DNA from: Chitinispirillaceae bacterium
Lineage (GTDB): Bacteria; Fibrobacterota; Chitinivibrionia; Chitinivibrionales; Chitinispirillaceae
NCBI GenBank assembly: GCA_016929415.1
Contig: JAFGIW010000130.1
Span: forward strand, 1 to 61,094
Reading direction: 5' to 3'
Length of the DNA: 61,094 nucleotides
The translations under genes and the position numbers were made by a program. A model generated the notes under the pieces. That model did not search any database and had not been told where the DNA came from. It was given only the letters and a program-made list of their open reading frames with translations. Below, piece after piece: positions 36,003 through 44,963 of the stretch. The stretch's first letter is position 1, and the number at the start of each line of letters is the position of its first letter.

Positions 36003-38304
36003 GAACTACCTCCTTTGGAAAATTTTGGTCTTCGTCGTCAGCTTTGATCGGTTCCAGGAATTTCGGCTTCCATACGAGACAAAGCGCCGGTATCACAACC
36101 AATGTCCCGCACATGCATGCAAGGGTCAATACACCAAAAAGTATGGCAAAATACCTGAGCGGGGGCATCGAAGAAAAAATCAGTACTCCCAATCCTGAAG
36201 CCACACAAAGGGCATTAAAGACTATGGTGCGGCCGACTGTCGATAACGTCTCTTTCACCGCATTGTCATACGGTACGCCATTTTGCCGTATGCTTCGGTA
36301 TCGCCAAAGGAACTGCAGCATGAAATCCACGCCGGTACCTATTACAACCGAAGTGATAAGGGCGGTAGCCATATCCAGGTTAACGCCGAATGCGCCCATG
36401 GTGCCGAATCCAATGATAATGGCAAAAGTCAGCGGTACCAACGATAAAAATCCGGCGGTCGCCGAGCGGAACATCAGCATAACCAGAATGGCGATGGCGA
36501 ATAATGCAGACACTATTGATATGATCTGGCCTTTCAGGATAGCTGCTGCGAGGTCCGCGTACATTACCGCCCATCCGCCAAAAGTTACCAAATTCCTGTC
36601 CTTCCTGCTTATGCTCTCGATCTTTCTGACAACGGCATTAATAACCGGGGTTGCTCCATTATTTATGCGCACGACAAATTGGGCCTTTTCGTAATTGAAG
36701 TCGACCAGGCGTTCGAAATCATCAGGATTTCCACTCATCGAATACAACTCAAGATATTGCGCAACCGCATCTCGTGTCCGGGGTATTTTATTGTATCCCG
36801 CCTCTCCTGTATCGTTGAGTGCCTTGCTTATGATACGGATAACATCGGCAATCGAAGTGACCTGTCCGACTCCCGGCAAGTGTTCAAGTGAGTCTTTATA
36901 GGTCTCCAATTTTGTCAGCAATTCCGGATCTTTTATATCACCCTTGAAAAGAATTGAAATATTCTGTGAACCGCCGAAATGTTTGTTTATAAGCCGTGTG
37001 CACCTGATTATCGGGTGATTCCTTCCAAAAAGGTTCTCCTGGTTTGCGTCAACATTTACGCATGCTGCAAACCCGATGCCGATCAACGCGATAATTGCCG
37101 TTACAAGGAGAGTGGTTTTAGGGTGCCGCACGACGATTTCGGATGTTTTACGCAAACCAGTATCTAAAAATTGCAGTGATTTTTTTCCGGCTTTCTTTGG
37201 ATGTTGTTTCGGCAGTTTCAAAAGCGATAATACAGCGGGAATTCCCCCGAGGCTCACTGCGAGTGAAAAGCCTACTGCAATTGCAGCCGCTAGTCCTATC
37301 TGTTTTGCCGGTATAACAGCATGGGAAAGCATGCCAAGCAGTCCAACCATTGTAGTGATTCCGGAAAACAATATCGGCTGGTAAAGGCCCCTGAAAACTT
37401 CTGTCGCAATCTGCTTTTTTGACAGATGATTGGAACCGCCGCACAAATCCAGGTATCGTGCTATCAGGTAAATACCGTAATTATTTGAAAAGGCGACAAC
37501 CATTATGGGAAGGAGTGCGGACAGGAGGGTCATCTTCCATCCCATGAGCGGCAGGATGCCCATACCGAATATCGTTGACAGCAAAACGACGCATAACGGC
37601 AGGACAATCCCGCGTAATTGCCGGAAAAAAGCATACAGAATTGCAAGGATAATGAGCAGCGCTCCCGGTATCAGTATAAGCATGTCATGGGCAATGTTAT
37701 CGATAATCACCGTCTGAAATGCCGGTATGCCTCCTATGAGCACCTTTTCATTGCCCGGGAATCCATTGACTATCTTTCTTACTCGCTGGTATACGTCTTG
37801 TTTCGGAGCATCGGGATTGAGGGTCAGGAGAATGGCGGTCACCTTGAAATCTTTCGATACCACGACTTCACTGGCAAGCTCATTACCGGACAGGGACTTC
37901 CTCAATGTTTCGCGTTCAGAAGCTGTTTTGGGAATCGCCTTGACCGCGGACTCGACAATCATGGCGCCATCTTCACCTTTGATATTCTTTGTATCAAAAA
38001 TCGACAGTACGGTTTTAATCCCGTCCGTTTTCTTAAGCTCCCGGCTGATAGTCTTTACGCGACGCAGCGTTGCATCGCTCAGCACATCCTGCGCATCGAA
38101 AAGGATGAAAAGCATATCGTTAGGGCCGAATATTTTTTCTATCTTCTCGGTATTTATGCGAGATGGCATTTCGGGAGAAAACATGAAAAGAAAATCAGCG
38201 TTTATTTCCAGGTTTCTCAACTGAGATCCCATCGCCCCCGCCAGAAGCAGGCAGGCAATGATGATAGGCCATCGATACCTGATTACAAACAATTCTTTTG
38301 CCAT
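35995..38304 (-). CDS. RND superfamily (MMPL-type) transporter
   Basis: A 769-residue inner-membrane exporter. The N-terminal helix (RWPIIIACLLLAGAMG) is followed by a large periplasmic loop (FSPEMPSRINTEKIEKIFGP) and a helix cluster (LILIPGALLIILAILYAF, LLSALLPIMVVAFSNNYGIY). The whole pattern is repeated in the second half (ISIVSALFAIAILVMLMF, ALITSVVIGTGVDFMLQF). GIYLIARYLD and GVDFMLQFLWR sit where family members have their conserved TM4/TM10 residues. With an outer-membrane barrel upstream (33 bp) and a LolA-like protein downstream it makes a three-compartment export system, probably for a lipid or other hydrophobic molecule. Confidence 0.9.
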   Translation of the reverse strand: MAKELFVIRYRWPIIIACLLLAGAMGSQLRNLEINADFLFMFSPEMPSRINTEKIEKIFGPNDMLFILFDAQDVLSDATLRRVKTISRELKKTDGIKTVLSIFDTKNIKGEDGAMIVESAVKAIPKTASERETLRKSLSGNELASEVVVSKDFKVTAILLTLNPDAPKQDVYQRVRKIVNGFPGNEKVLIGGIPAFQTVIIDNIAHDMLILIPGALLIILAILYAFFRQLRGIVLPLCVVLLSTIFGMGILPLMGWKMTLLSALLPIMVVAFSNNYGIYLIARYLDLCGGSNHLSKKQIATEVFRGLYQPILFSGITTMVGLLGMLSHAVIPAKQIGLAAAIAVGFSLAVSLGGIPAVLSLLKLPKQHPKKAGKKSLQFLDTGLRKTSEIVVRHPKTTLLVTAIIALIGIGFAACVNVDANQENLFGRNHPIIRCTRLINKHFGGSQNISILFKGDIKDPELLTKLETYKDSLEHLPGVGQVTSIADVIRIISKALNDTGEAGYNKIPRTRDAVAQYLELYSMSGNPDDFERLVDFNYEKAQFVVRINNGATPVINAVVRKIESISRKDRNLVTFGGWAVMYADLAAAILKGQIISIVSALFAIAILVMLMFRSATAGFLSLVPLTFAIIIGFGTMGAFGVNLDMATALITSVVIGTGVDFMLQFLWRYRSIRQNGVPYDNAVKETLSTVGRTIVFNALCVASGLGVLIFSSMPPLRYFAILFGVLTLACMCGTLVVIPALCLVWKPKFLEPIKADDEDQNFPKEVVHA

Positions 38305-38337
38305 TGGGAAACGTCCTTTTTCTCTAATACACTGATG

Positions 38338-39705
38338 TCAGAATGACACCTTGAGTTCGGTATACACAAAGCTCATCAGGTTGCCGATCATGTTGTTGAG
38401 GTTTCTCTCCGGGCCATCGAGATAGCGGCCGCCCGCGGCCAGGTTTACCGCGTCGGCAATATCGTAGGAGACGCTCGGATTGATCACAAAATCTTTAGTC
38501 GTGAAATTGTACATCCCCGCCAATTTCATATGTAAGGTTTCATAAAGCGTATTCCACTGCACATTACCCATAAGTGAATGGCTGATTTCATCGGAGGTGC
38601 CGGTGAACAGCCTATTCATCCGTTGGATTTCGGTTGATGCAAGTGCATATGTATAGAGCGCCCGGGCCATAGGGTCAAGAGGGTCGGTCAACACGGGCTC
38701 CGTTATATTTTTGTAATTAATAACGTAGAGGCCGGAATACTGAAGAAGCACGCTCCAGTCTGCAATGGATTTATCGAGTCCAATAACATACTGCACATAT
38801 GGATTAGGCACATGGACGTACTTCTCATAATCTTCAAACGGATATTTGACTGCCGCCTCGCTCCGCAAGCCAATTGATCCGATCGCTGTGGAGAAGTCGG
38901 CGCCCGCGGCATGTATGCGATAGGCGCGCGGGATAAGTGACAGACCGGTTTGACCGACCGAGAAATCGAAACCGGGAAGTGTTGCGTAGCCGTTGAAATA
39001 TGACACCGAGCCATCAACCGATGGGTGAGTTAATTCCATACGAAGGGCAAAACCGCCATTACTGAACAGGATATCCGGATATACCGGCTCTCCAATGGTT
39101 ATTCCTGAAGGTATTTCCGCGCCGGCGAGCGGTAAAACATCAGGCCTGAAATATGGTATCCATATTGCCTGTATGCTTGAATGTCCTTTTTTTGCTCTCA
39201 TTTGAAGGAGCTCGTTCCCCAATCGTGTATCGTCAAACTCGGAAGAAAGTGCTGTTTCGTCCTTTGGTGTAATATTATTAGTCGGATTAATCGCATCGGC
39301 GCGGCCCCAACATAGTATCTGCCTTCCAAGCTTTATATCGAATGGCCCGGGGGAAACGGAAGCCCATGCTTCTCGGACATCGCAACTAATAGATGACGAA
39401 CCACGAATTTTTCCGGCATTAAGCCGAATCTCAGAAAATGCTTTGCCAATACCGGATTTTTCAGCGCTGATTTTCAGTGCCGCCTGCGCATTTCCGGAAG
39501 ATATGACGGCATCGTTATTGTCATTCTGCCCCCCACATATTGATCCCTTAACATACCCAATCAGTGAGAATGACTTTGCCTGTTCTTTTCCCATACCTGA
39601 AGCGGCGTCATCTTCCCCGGCACTCTCGAAAAGTCCTTGGGCGTGAATAGCTGTTTGCAGTATGAAACAGCATAACATTCCAATAACCGCTGTCATTAAT
39701 CTCAT
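38338..39705 (-). CDS. Outer-membrane beta-barrel protein (DUF1302-like)
   Basis: A 455-residue protein with a signal peptide (MRLMTAVIGMLCCFILQ, cleavage near AIHAQ). The body has alternating beta-strand patterns, and the C-terminus ends in Phe (VYTELKVSF), the usual last residue of barrels. The segment IKLGRQILCWGRADAINPTN is close to the sequence seen in DUF1302/alginate-export-like barrels, where G-R-Q-x-x-x-W-G is typical. GGGAGAAGG precedes the ATG. It is the first gene of the export operon and has an operator-like site upstream that matches one before tetR. Its role is probably the outer-membrane step of the RND system. Confidence 0.85.
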   Translation of the reverse strand: MRLMTAVIGMLCCFILQTAIHAQGLFESAGEDDAASGMGKEQAKSFSLIGYVKGSICGGQNDNNDAVISSGNAQAALKISAEKSGIGKAFSEIRLNAGKIRGSSSISCDVREAWASVSPGPFDIKLGRQILCWGRADAINPTNNITPKDETALSSEFDDTRLGNELLQMRAKKGHSSIQAIWIPYFRPDVLPLAGAEIPSGITIGEPVYPDILFSNGGFALRMELTHPSVDGSVSYFNGYATLPGFDFSVGQTGLSLIPRAYRIHAAGADFSTAIGSIGLRSEAAVKYPFEDYEKYVHVPNPYVQYVIGLDKSIADWSVLLQYSGLYVINYKNITEPVLTDPLDPMARALYTYALASTEIQRMNRLFTGTSDEISHSLMGNVQWNTLYETLHMKLAGMYNFTTKDFVINPSVSYDIADAVNLAAGGRYLDGPERNLNNMIGNLMSFVYTELKVSF

Positions 39706-39741
39706 ACATCCTTCTCCCTTTTTTGTATACTTACCGACTCC

Positions 39742-39765
39742 AACATACGTATTGATCAGTATGTT
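39742..39765. promoter_or_regulatory. Operator-like inverted repeat before the export operon
   Basis: AACATAC and GTATGTT form an inverted repeat over 24 bp, centred about 48 bp before the barrel-gene ATG. It shares ACATAC-N-TAT-NN-ATCAGT with a site before tetR at 40428-40453. It is the size and form expected for a TetR dimer site. Confidence 0.65.
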
Positions 39766-39788
39766 AAAAAGCTAAAAAAAACACTGTC

Positions 39789-40415
39789 CTATTTTAATTT
39801 CTTTTTCTGAAAAAACAAAAGACCGTTAAAAATCGTATTGATGACTGACTCATCGTCAATATTTCTGCCGATAGGATCAATAAGGCTTCTGAATTCTTTG
39901 ATTTTCGCGAATCCGCTCATGATAAGAATCATTGTAATAAGGATATTCTGAACATCCGTGTCGGCACGAAGTTCACCGCTTTTTTTTGCCTCTGATAATC
40001 TTTGGACAGCCTCTTTCATAATTTCGGATATATCCTTATTGCATTCAAGAAGCACATCCTTCGGAATATCTTTCGCTTTATCCGTATCACTTAAAACCAG
40101 AAGGACATTGAAGGCATTATCCTTCTTAATTCGTTTGAAAACCTCTTTGCACTTTTCCAAAATAAGGGTAGGTTCCGAAGCGGAAAACGTCTCTTGGAAA
40201 ATGGCCTTTATTCTCGCGGTCGCTCGCTTTATGATTGCCTTGAAAAGGCCCACCTTGCTTTCGTAGTGCCAGAATATGGCACCTTTGGTCATCCCTGCGG
40301 CCTTGGCAATATTGTCCATATTGGCGGCAACAAATCCGCGCTGGCAGAATTCCTTTTCTGCTGCCATCAGTATGCGCAGTTTCGAAATCTCCGTATCTTC
40401 CTTCGTTCTCCGCAT
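39789..40415 (-). CDS. TetR-family transcriptional repressor
   Basis: A 208-residue regulator. The N-terminal helix-turn-helix is typical (ILMAAEKEFCQRGFVAA, then IAKAAGMTKGAIFWHYESK). The C-terminal ligand-binding half is helical and variable. It lies just before the barrel-RND-LolA-like operon on the same strand, and both it and the operon have the same operator-like motif upstream. It therefore probably represses itself and the exporter and is released by the exported compound or a related molecule. This is inference from position and the shared motif. Confidence 0.92.
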   Translation of the reverse strand: MRRTKEDTEISKLRILMAAEKEFCQRGFVAANMDNIAKAAGMTKGAIFWHYESKVGLFKAIIKRATARIKAIFQETFSASEPTLILEKCKEVFKRIKKDNAFNVLLVLSDTDKAKDIPKDVLLECNKDISEIMKEAVQRLSEAKKSGELRADTDVQNILITMILIMSGFAKIKEFRSLIDPIGRNIDDESVINTIFNGLLFFQKKKLK

Positions 40416-40427
40416 CGGGAATCCTTT

Positions 40428-40453
40428 ACATACCTATCAATCAGTTTAAATGT
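40428..40453. promoter_or_regulatory. Operator-like site before tetR
   Basis: The segment begins ACATAC and continues TAT, two bases, ATCAGT, matching the site at 39742-39765 over its left two-thirds; the right arm (AAATGT) is less well kept. It ends 38 bp before and begins 13 bp before the tetR ATG, a good place for autoregulation. Confidence 0.6.
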
Positions 40454-40658
40454 ACGGCTTTTTATCAGAGAAGTCAACTGTTTTTTCACCAAACTCCGAT
40501 AGCGACGCAACTGCAAGCCGAAAAAAATGCTCAAATCAACTCCCGTCATGAAACACAATACCCATATTTGTGATAGGTTTCATTGCCGGAATCTCACCCT
40601 TTATAGTGATACAGATCTTACCGTCGTTGCTCGATATCCGGCGCACGGCGGCCGACAG

Positions 40659-41042
40659 TCAGGAAATCAGCGAATCGACTTTGTTGATCAAGTCCCTGGG
40701 ATCGAACGGTTTTTTAAAGGTTGCATCCGCGCCGAATGCCATGGCGGTATTCAGTACGGCTTCACTATCCGTCAAACTTGTCATTGCAATGATCTTCATT
40801 TTTTTATCGTTCCGGCGAATCGAACGAATCAAACCGACTCCCTCTTTTCGAGGCATCATGATATCGGTAATAACGACATCGATACTTTTTTGCAGCTCGA
40901 GGAGTTCAATCGCCTCTACCCCGTCATCAGCCGTAAAAACCGTATAACCGCCCTCCTCGAGTACGGCTTGTATCAGCTTCAGAATCTGCGGATCGTCATC
41001 AACAACAAGTATGTTTGCCTTGGTAGTGCTGTTCATTCTCAT
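40659..41042 (-). CDS. Single-domain response regulator
   Basis: A 127-residue stand-alone receiver with acidic pair LVVDDDPQ, acceptor Asp in VITDIMMPRKEG, a Thr/Ser in IAMTSLTD and Lys in FKKPFDPRDL. All phosphorylation residues are present, and there is no output domain. Starts at residue 1 or 3 (MNSTTK) are both possible. It is isolated, with no kinase adjacent on its strand, so its partner is probably elsewhere (several orphan kinases lie 6-16 kb away). Confidence 0.92.
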   Translation of the reverse strand: MRMNSTTKANILVVDDDPQILKLIQAVLEEGGYTVFTADDGVEAIELLELQKSIDVVITDIMMPRKEGVGLIRSIRRNDKKMKIIAMTSLTDSEAVLNTAMAFGADATFKKPFDPRDLINKVDSLIS

Positions 41043-41371
41043 ATTCTTTGAATCGGTTCATTTAAAATAATCGATTTCTCCTGTCCTAGGCAATGGAAAC
41101 CCGGGCGGTATCGAGAAGACGGGTGTCCGAAAGATCGCCTGCCTTTACCGCCGGGCGTGACGATACCGCAGACAACCATCATTATCGGCGACACTTCATA
41201 CGCCCTACTGCAAACAAGCAGCAATACATTCGCCGATACCGCCGCAACGGTCGTTCCGGACCTGCGACTTCATCGCCGACAGGACAGTTCGGACCCGGGT
41301 TAATGATAATGTAAAGGAGTGGGATATATGCCGGAACAGGTACATGCCAACAGGATATGTTTTGTCGACCC
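41043..41371. other. Intergenic region upstream of the lone receiver
   Basis: Together with the terminator this is a gap of about 380 bp between the receiver gene and tRNA-Glu. It holds no gene I can support. A 15-codon plus-strand frame at 41328-41375 (MPEQVHANRICFVDP) has a good AAAGGAG upstream and stops just before the hairpin, but nothing else supports it. Confidence 0.4.
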
Positions 41372-41422
41372 CTAAAAAAGCGGTACTCCGTTTCATCTCG
41401 TCGGCGATCGGAGTACCGCTTT
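41372..41422 (-). terminator. Rho-independent terminator after tRNA-Glu
   Basis: A perfect 14-bp stem (arms AAAGCGGTACTCCG and CGGAGTACCGCTTT) with an 18-nt loop is followed on the minus strand by a T-run. It begins 5 nt after the tRNA CCA end and clearly ends the tRNA transcript. Confidence 0.9.
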
Positions 41423-41426
41423 CATT

Positions 41427-41501
41427 TGGTAGTCCCTAGGGGAATTGAACCCCTGTTGCAGGAATGAAAATCCTGTGTCCTAACCACTAGACGAAGGGAC
41501 C
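41427..41501 (-). tRNA. tRNA-Glu (UUC), CCA encoded
   Basis: It folds as a complete cloverleaf. The acceptor stem starts GGTCCCT and closes with a G-U pair. The D-arm has the tRNA-Glu-like GTCTAGTGGTTAGGAC, the anticodon loop TTTTCAT carries UUC, and the T-arm is AGGGG TTCAATT CCCCT. A discriminator A is followed by an encoded CCA. It has its own promoter (41523-41551) and terminator, so it is independent of mlaE. Confidence 0.95.
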
Positions 41502-41522
41502 TGTAATGAAAATTAGTCGTTA

Positions 41523-41551
41523 AATATACATTATCATTATTAATCAAGCAA
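41523..41551 (-). promoter_or_regulatory. Sigma70-type promoter for tRNA-Glu
   Basis: On the minus strand TTGCTT and TATATT are separated by exactly 17 bp, about 22 bp before the mature tRNA 5' end. It fits in the 77-bp gap between mlaE and the tRNA. Confidence 0.65.
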
Positions 41552-41578
41552 TGAAAAGTAAAACCTATCGCCTATCCC

Positions 41579-42361
41579 CTAAATCAAAATATTCACCACG
41601 ATCAGATTGCAGAGCAAAATCAGCACCATGGCGGCGACGACGGCATTTTTCGTTGCGACACCTACACCGACCGCCCCGCCGGAAGTGAGGTAGCCGAAAT
41701 AGCAGCCTGAAAGAGTAATGACTCCGCCGAACACAAACGCTTTGATCAGGCAGATAATCACATCCTGCACACGAAAGAGCCATTTAAGACCCTGGTAAAA
41801 AACTGCGCTGTTGAGTCCGAGGGCGAACTGCGCCAGAAGCTGGGCGCTTACAATGGCAATAAATGTGGAGAAAACGGTGAGAATCGGCAGCATGACGACC
41901 CCTGCGACCATGCGCGGCGCGAGAAGGTAGGGAAACGGATCGAGCGAGAGGCAGGTCATCGCGTCGATCTGTTCGGTCACCCGCATGGTCCCGAGCTCCG
42001 CGGCCAGCTTGGCGCTGATCCGTCCGGTAATGAGGAGCGCGGTGAACACCGGGCCGATTTCAGTAAAGACAGCTTTACCAACGGCAGCCCCGAGAAACGA
42101 AAGGGGAATTGCATCTGCAAAGAGATACTGCGCCTGCCATGCGCTAACCCCGCCGATAAACACGGAGGCCATAATGATGATCGGGATCGACGAGACGCCG
42201 AGGTGCATCATCTGTTCGACGATAAGATGGTACTTCCTTGTCGCAGCAGGAAGTGCGCAGAGTATCCTCCAGAAAAAAAGCGTGACGTCGCCCAGCCGCT
42301 CGATCTGTTCCCGTGTGAAGATCCCCGCACTCACGGCGCATTCGTCGATGATATTTTTCAT
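41579..42361 (-). CDS. mlaE: MlaE-family ABC transporter permease
   Basis: A 260-residue inner-membrane permease of the MlaE/YrbE family, which moves phospholipids between the membranes with an MlaF ATPase and an MlaD protein. Features include the MMHLGVSSIPIIIMASVFIG segment and the conserved TEIGPVFTALLITGRISAK and AAELGTMRVTEQIDAMTCL motifs, then four or so hydrophobic helices. Length is usual for the family. No mlaF or mlaD lies in the window, which is unusual because they are often adjacent. Its ATG overlaps the stop of the DUF2953-like gene, so it belongs to the tat operon transcript. Confidence 0.92.
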   Translation of the reverse strand: MKNIIDECAVSAGIFTREQIERLGDVTLFFWRILCALPAATRKYHLIVEQMMHLGVSSIPIIIMASVFIGGVSAWQAQYLFADAIPLSFLGAAVGKAVFTEIGPVFTALLITGRISAKLAAELGTMRVTEQIDAMTCLSLDPFPYLLAPRMVAGVVMLPILTVFSTFIAIVSAQLLAQFALGLNSAVFYQGLKWLFRVQDVIICLIKAFVFGGVITLSGCYFGYLTSGGAVGVGVATKNAVVAAMVLILLCNLIVVNILI

Positions 42362-43401
42362 GCCGCCGCCATCCGGTTCCGACGCTTTTCAATCCGGTAC
42401 AAACGCCAGACGAGCCAGAGCGTATGCATGGCGGGGAAAGTAACGATCGCGACAACAATCGGCACCAGCAGCCTTGAAAGCGATGTCCCCGCCCGCAGCA
42501 CGACCGAAAACTCAAAATGGTTGGTCATAAACACCGGCTCGAAACTGATTATATACGGTTGCCTCATAGTCAACCCATACACCGCGGCCCGATGCAGCCC
42601 GGCGATCGTACCGGTCAACATCGGGTCCTCCACTCCCGCGCGGACCGATGCCTGAAACCGGTCGAACCGGACGATAGAGAACAGTGTCCGCGCCACCCGC
42701 AGTATCCATTGCACCGCCTTGGCCCGCCATGCGCCGTTTCCGATAAAAAAAAGGTACCGGTTACGCTGCAGCCGTTTAAACCAATTATCCTTTTTTTCCG
42801 GCCGCAATGCCATTGATTCAGTGAATTCCCGTTTAATCTTCACCGGATGAGACGACGAAACGGGGCGCTGCTCCGACCGTAACTGTTCTTCGGGCGGCGC
42901 AGACTGCACGACCATTTCAACCGCGCCGCCGGCGCCGGGGGCTCCCGACGAAGTGCCGTCTGCGGATCGCGGCGAAGGTGTCGGAGCTGCCGGCGTCGGG
43001 TCTGCCGCCTCCTCGCCGGTCTGACGAAATGATTGACCGGGATCATGATGGGGCCCTCCGGCCGGGGTATCGCCGGTCGATCCGCTCCGGGTTGTAAAGG
43101 TCGCGCCCGCGTCATCACGTTCCGCATGATCAGACACATGTGCAACCGTCGATGGTGCGCTTTCGGCAGACGGTTTACGCTTCCCGCCGATCCGCCGTCC
43201 CAGGAACCTGACAACGAATCCCCGCGTCGCGAAATCGACCTCCGCCGCAAAAAGCAGCGGATGGAAAAATGAGAACCTGCACCACCCTGCCGGCCGGAAC
43301 TCCTTGAAAGTAACGTTCACCACCCCCCGCAACGGCGCCAGCAGAAGAAGCACTGTCACTCCGGAAATGGCGGCCGCAAAAATCACTACGATGACAATCA
43401 T
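42358..43401 (-). CDS. Membrane-anchored DUF2953-like protein
   Basis: A 347-residue protein with an N-terminal helix (MIVIVVIFAAAISGVTVLLL), a beta-rich segment (VVNVTFKEFRPAGW), a Pro/Gly/Ser-rich linker (about 75-190) and a second part with FFIGNGAWRAKAVQW and a DPMLTGTIAGL segment. That last motif and the overall plan resemble DUF2953 proteins, whose function is unknown. It ends in a hydrophobic helix and a basic tail. It lies 15 bp after the TatB-folate enzyme gene and overlaps mlaE (ATGA). The family call is tentative; what is clear is that it is a small membrane protein made together with the Tat and Mla components. Confidence 0.55.
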   Translation of the reverse strand: MIVIVVIFAAAISGVTVLLLLAPLRGVVNVTFKEFRPAGWCRFSFFHPLLFAAEVDFATRGFVVRFLGRRIGGKRKPSAESAPSTVAHVSDHAERDDAGATFTTRSGSTGDTPAGGPHHDPGQSFRQTGEEAADPTPAAPTPSPRSADGTSSGAPGAGGAVEMVVQSAPPEEQLRSEQRPVSSSHPVKIKREFTESMALRPEKKDNWFKRLQRNRYLFFIGNGAWRAKAVQWILRVARTLFSIVRFDRFQASVRAGVEDPMLTGTIAGLHRAAVYGLTMRQPYIISFEPVFMTNHFEFSVVLRAGTSLSRLLVPIVVAIVTFPAMHTLWLVWRLYRIEKRRNRMAAA

Positions 43402-43416
43402 CGCGCAGACCCGTTG

Positions 43417-44238
43417 CTATCCCTGCAGAGGGGAACCTTCGGTGGTCGCCGCGGAAGCGGCGCCCACGACAATGCCGCTCTCGGTGAGCACCGTATCCAT
43501 CGCGACATCGTGATACTCGAAGGGAAGGTTCTCGTGGAGCATCTGACAATCGAACGCCAGGCCGATGAGCGGAATTTTTCCGTGCAGTTCGCGCAGGAAG
43601 GAGTCGTAGCAGCCGCGCCCGCGTCCGAGCCGCCCGCCATTGTAGTCGAATGCAACTCCCGGACAGACCACCACTTCGAGATCGCTCCTGAAAAAGGTCT
43701 TGCGCAGCGTTTCAACCGGTTCGGGGACCCGGTCCTTCCCGATGACAATGTCCGTATCGGCGTCGTTTATTTCCGCTATGCCCAGATCATTGGTCCCCTC
43801 GATACCGTAGGGAAGGATGATCCGCTTCTTGTCACTCAATAAACGTCTGATGGCGGGAAGAGTGATCACCTCCGCGCCCATTTCCGCATACACCATGATC
43901 ATGGTGGCTTTTTTTACCTGTTCGAGCCCCATAAGGCGGCTGCAGATAATCGACGATTTCTCCGCACGCTCGGCGGCGCTCATTTTTTTACGGGCGGAAA
44001 TGTAGAATGCCCGCAATTCTTTTTTCTTTGCCTGCTGTTCGGCGAACGGGACCGGCTGCGGCTCAAGTGAACGGGTGACATCGTCGAGTTCACGCTTGAT
44101 CCGGTCGCTGTACCGCCGGAGTTTGGCGGTAAATTTCGCGATCTCACGCAGCAGCGCCGGCAGCTCTTTTGAACCGAAAAAAACGACGACCAGCGTTACG
44201 ATCAGCAGCATCTCGAAAAAGCCGAAACCGGTATTCAT
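43417..44238 (-). CDS. Fusion of a TatA/TatB-like subunit with 5-formyltetrahydrofolate cyclo-ligase
   Basis: A 273-residue protein in one uninterrupted frame. Residues 1-55 are a TatA/TatB-type unit: hydrophobic helix MLLIVTLVVVF, the FG hinge (F21-G22), then an amphipathic helix KELPALLREIAKF. Residues about 70-258 are a complete 5-formyl-THF cyclo-ligase (MTHFS): KKELRAFYISARKKMS, GRLGRGRGCYDSFL (the substrate/ATP motif) and GLAFDCQML. The enzyme makes 5,10-methenyl-THF from 5-formyl-THF using ATP. The gene follows tatC with an ATGA overlap, so it occupies the position of tatB. The natural reading is a TatB tethering a folate enzyme to the membrane; a translational accident is less likely because the linker is of reasonable length and there is no frameshift. 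Confidence 0.85.
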   Translation of the reverse strand: MNTGFGFFEMLLIVTLVVVFFGSKELPALLREIAKFTAKLRRYSDRIKRELDDVTRSLEPQPVPFAEQQAKKKELRAFYISARKKMSAAERAEKSSIICSRLMGLEQVKKATMIMVYAEMGAEVITLPAIRRLLSDKKRIILPYGIEGTNDLGIAEINDADTDIVIGKDRVPEPVETLRKTFFRSDLEVVVCPGVAFDYNGGRLGRGRGCYDSFLRELHGKIPLIGLAFDCQMLHENLPFEYHDVAMDTVLTESGIVVGAASAATTEGSPLQG

Positions 44239-44963
44239 TCGGCTTTCCTCCGTGAAGCAACGGCGGCGACAATGACGCTGATGCCGTAAAGAAGAAGAAG
44301 CGGCCCGGCGAGCATGGTTTGAGAGATCACGTCGGGAGGGGTAAGGATGGCGGCGGCGATAAATATGGCGACGATCGCGTAACGGAATTTCTTTATGAGA
44401 AAACCGGCGGTAAGTACGCCCATGCGGGCAAGCACGTACGAGATTACCGGCAGTTCGAACACCGCGCCGAACGAGAGGCTGATCTTTAAAAGAAAAGTAA
44501 AATATTCATCGATTTTAAACATCGGATCGAGCCGGCTGCCGGCATAGGCGGTAAGAAATCTGAGAAGGATCGGAAAGGTGTAATAACTGAAGGCGATCCC
44601 GCCGATAAAAAAAAAGGTTGACGCAAAAACCGCAGGAAGAATGACCTTCTTCTCATTGCGGTACAGGCCGGGTGAGATAAAACGCCACAATTGATAGAAT
44701 ATGATGGGCGAAGCCGCAATAAGTCCGCCAGCTATAGCTATCTTGAAGCTGAGAACGACGCTCTCCGACGGATTCGTATAAATCAATTTTGGTCTTGGGG
44801 AAGTGTGCCGCAACGGATAAATCAAGACGAAATCAAGTATCTTCTTCCAGAAAATACCGCTCGGAATCGCACAGACCATAATGGCGATCGCGGCTTTGAT
44901 CAGGCGCCAGCGCAGCTCTTCAAGGTGGCCAAGGAAGGACAATTCGCCCTTATCATCAGTCAC
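44235..44963 (-). CDS. tatC: Twin-arginine translocase subunit TatC
   Basis: A 242-residue membrane protein, the substrate-receptor core of the Tat pathway. The conserved N-terminus is present ([17 protein letters not shown]), as are the family segments [16 protein letters not shown] and [18 protein letters not shown], and about six transmembrane helices. It overlaps tatA by ATGA upstream and the TatB fusion by ATGA downstream, giving strict stoichiometric coupling. Length matches the family. Confidence 0.95.
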   Translation of the reverse strand: MTDDKGELSFLGHLEELRWRLIKAAIAIMVCAIPSGIFWKKILDFVLIYPLRHTSPRPKLIYTNPSESVVLSFKIAIAGGLIAASPIIFYQLWRFISPGLYRNEKKVILPAVFASTFFFIGGIAFSYYTFPILLRFLTAYAGSRLDPMFKIDEYFTFLLKISLSFGAVFELPVISYVLARMGVLTAGFLIKKFRYAIVAIFIAAAILTPPDVISQTMLAGPLLLLYGISVIVAAVASRRKAE

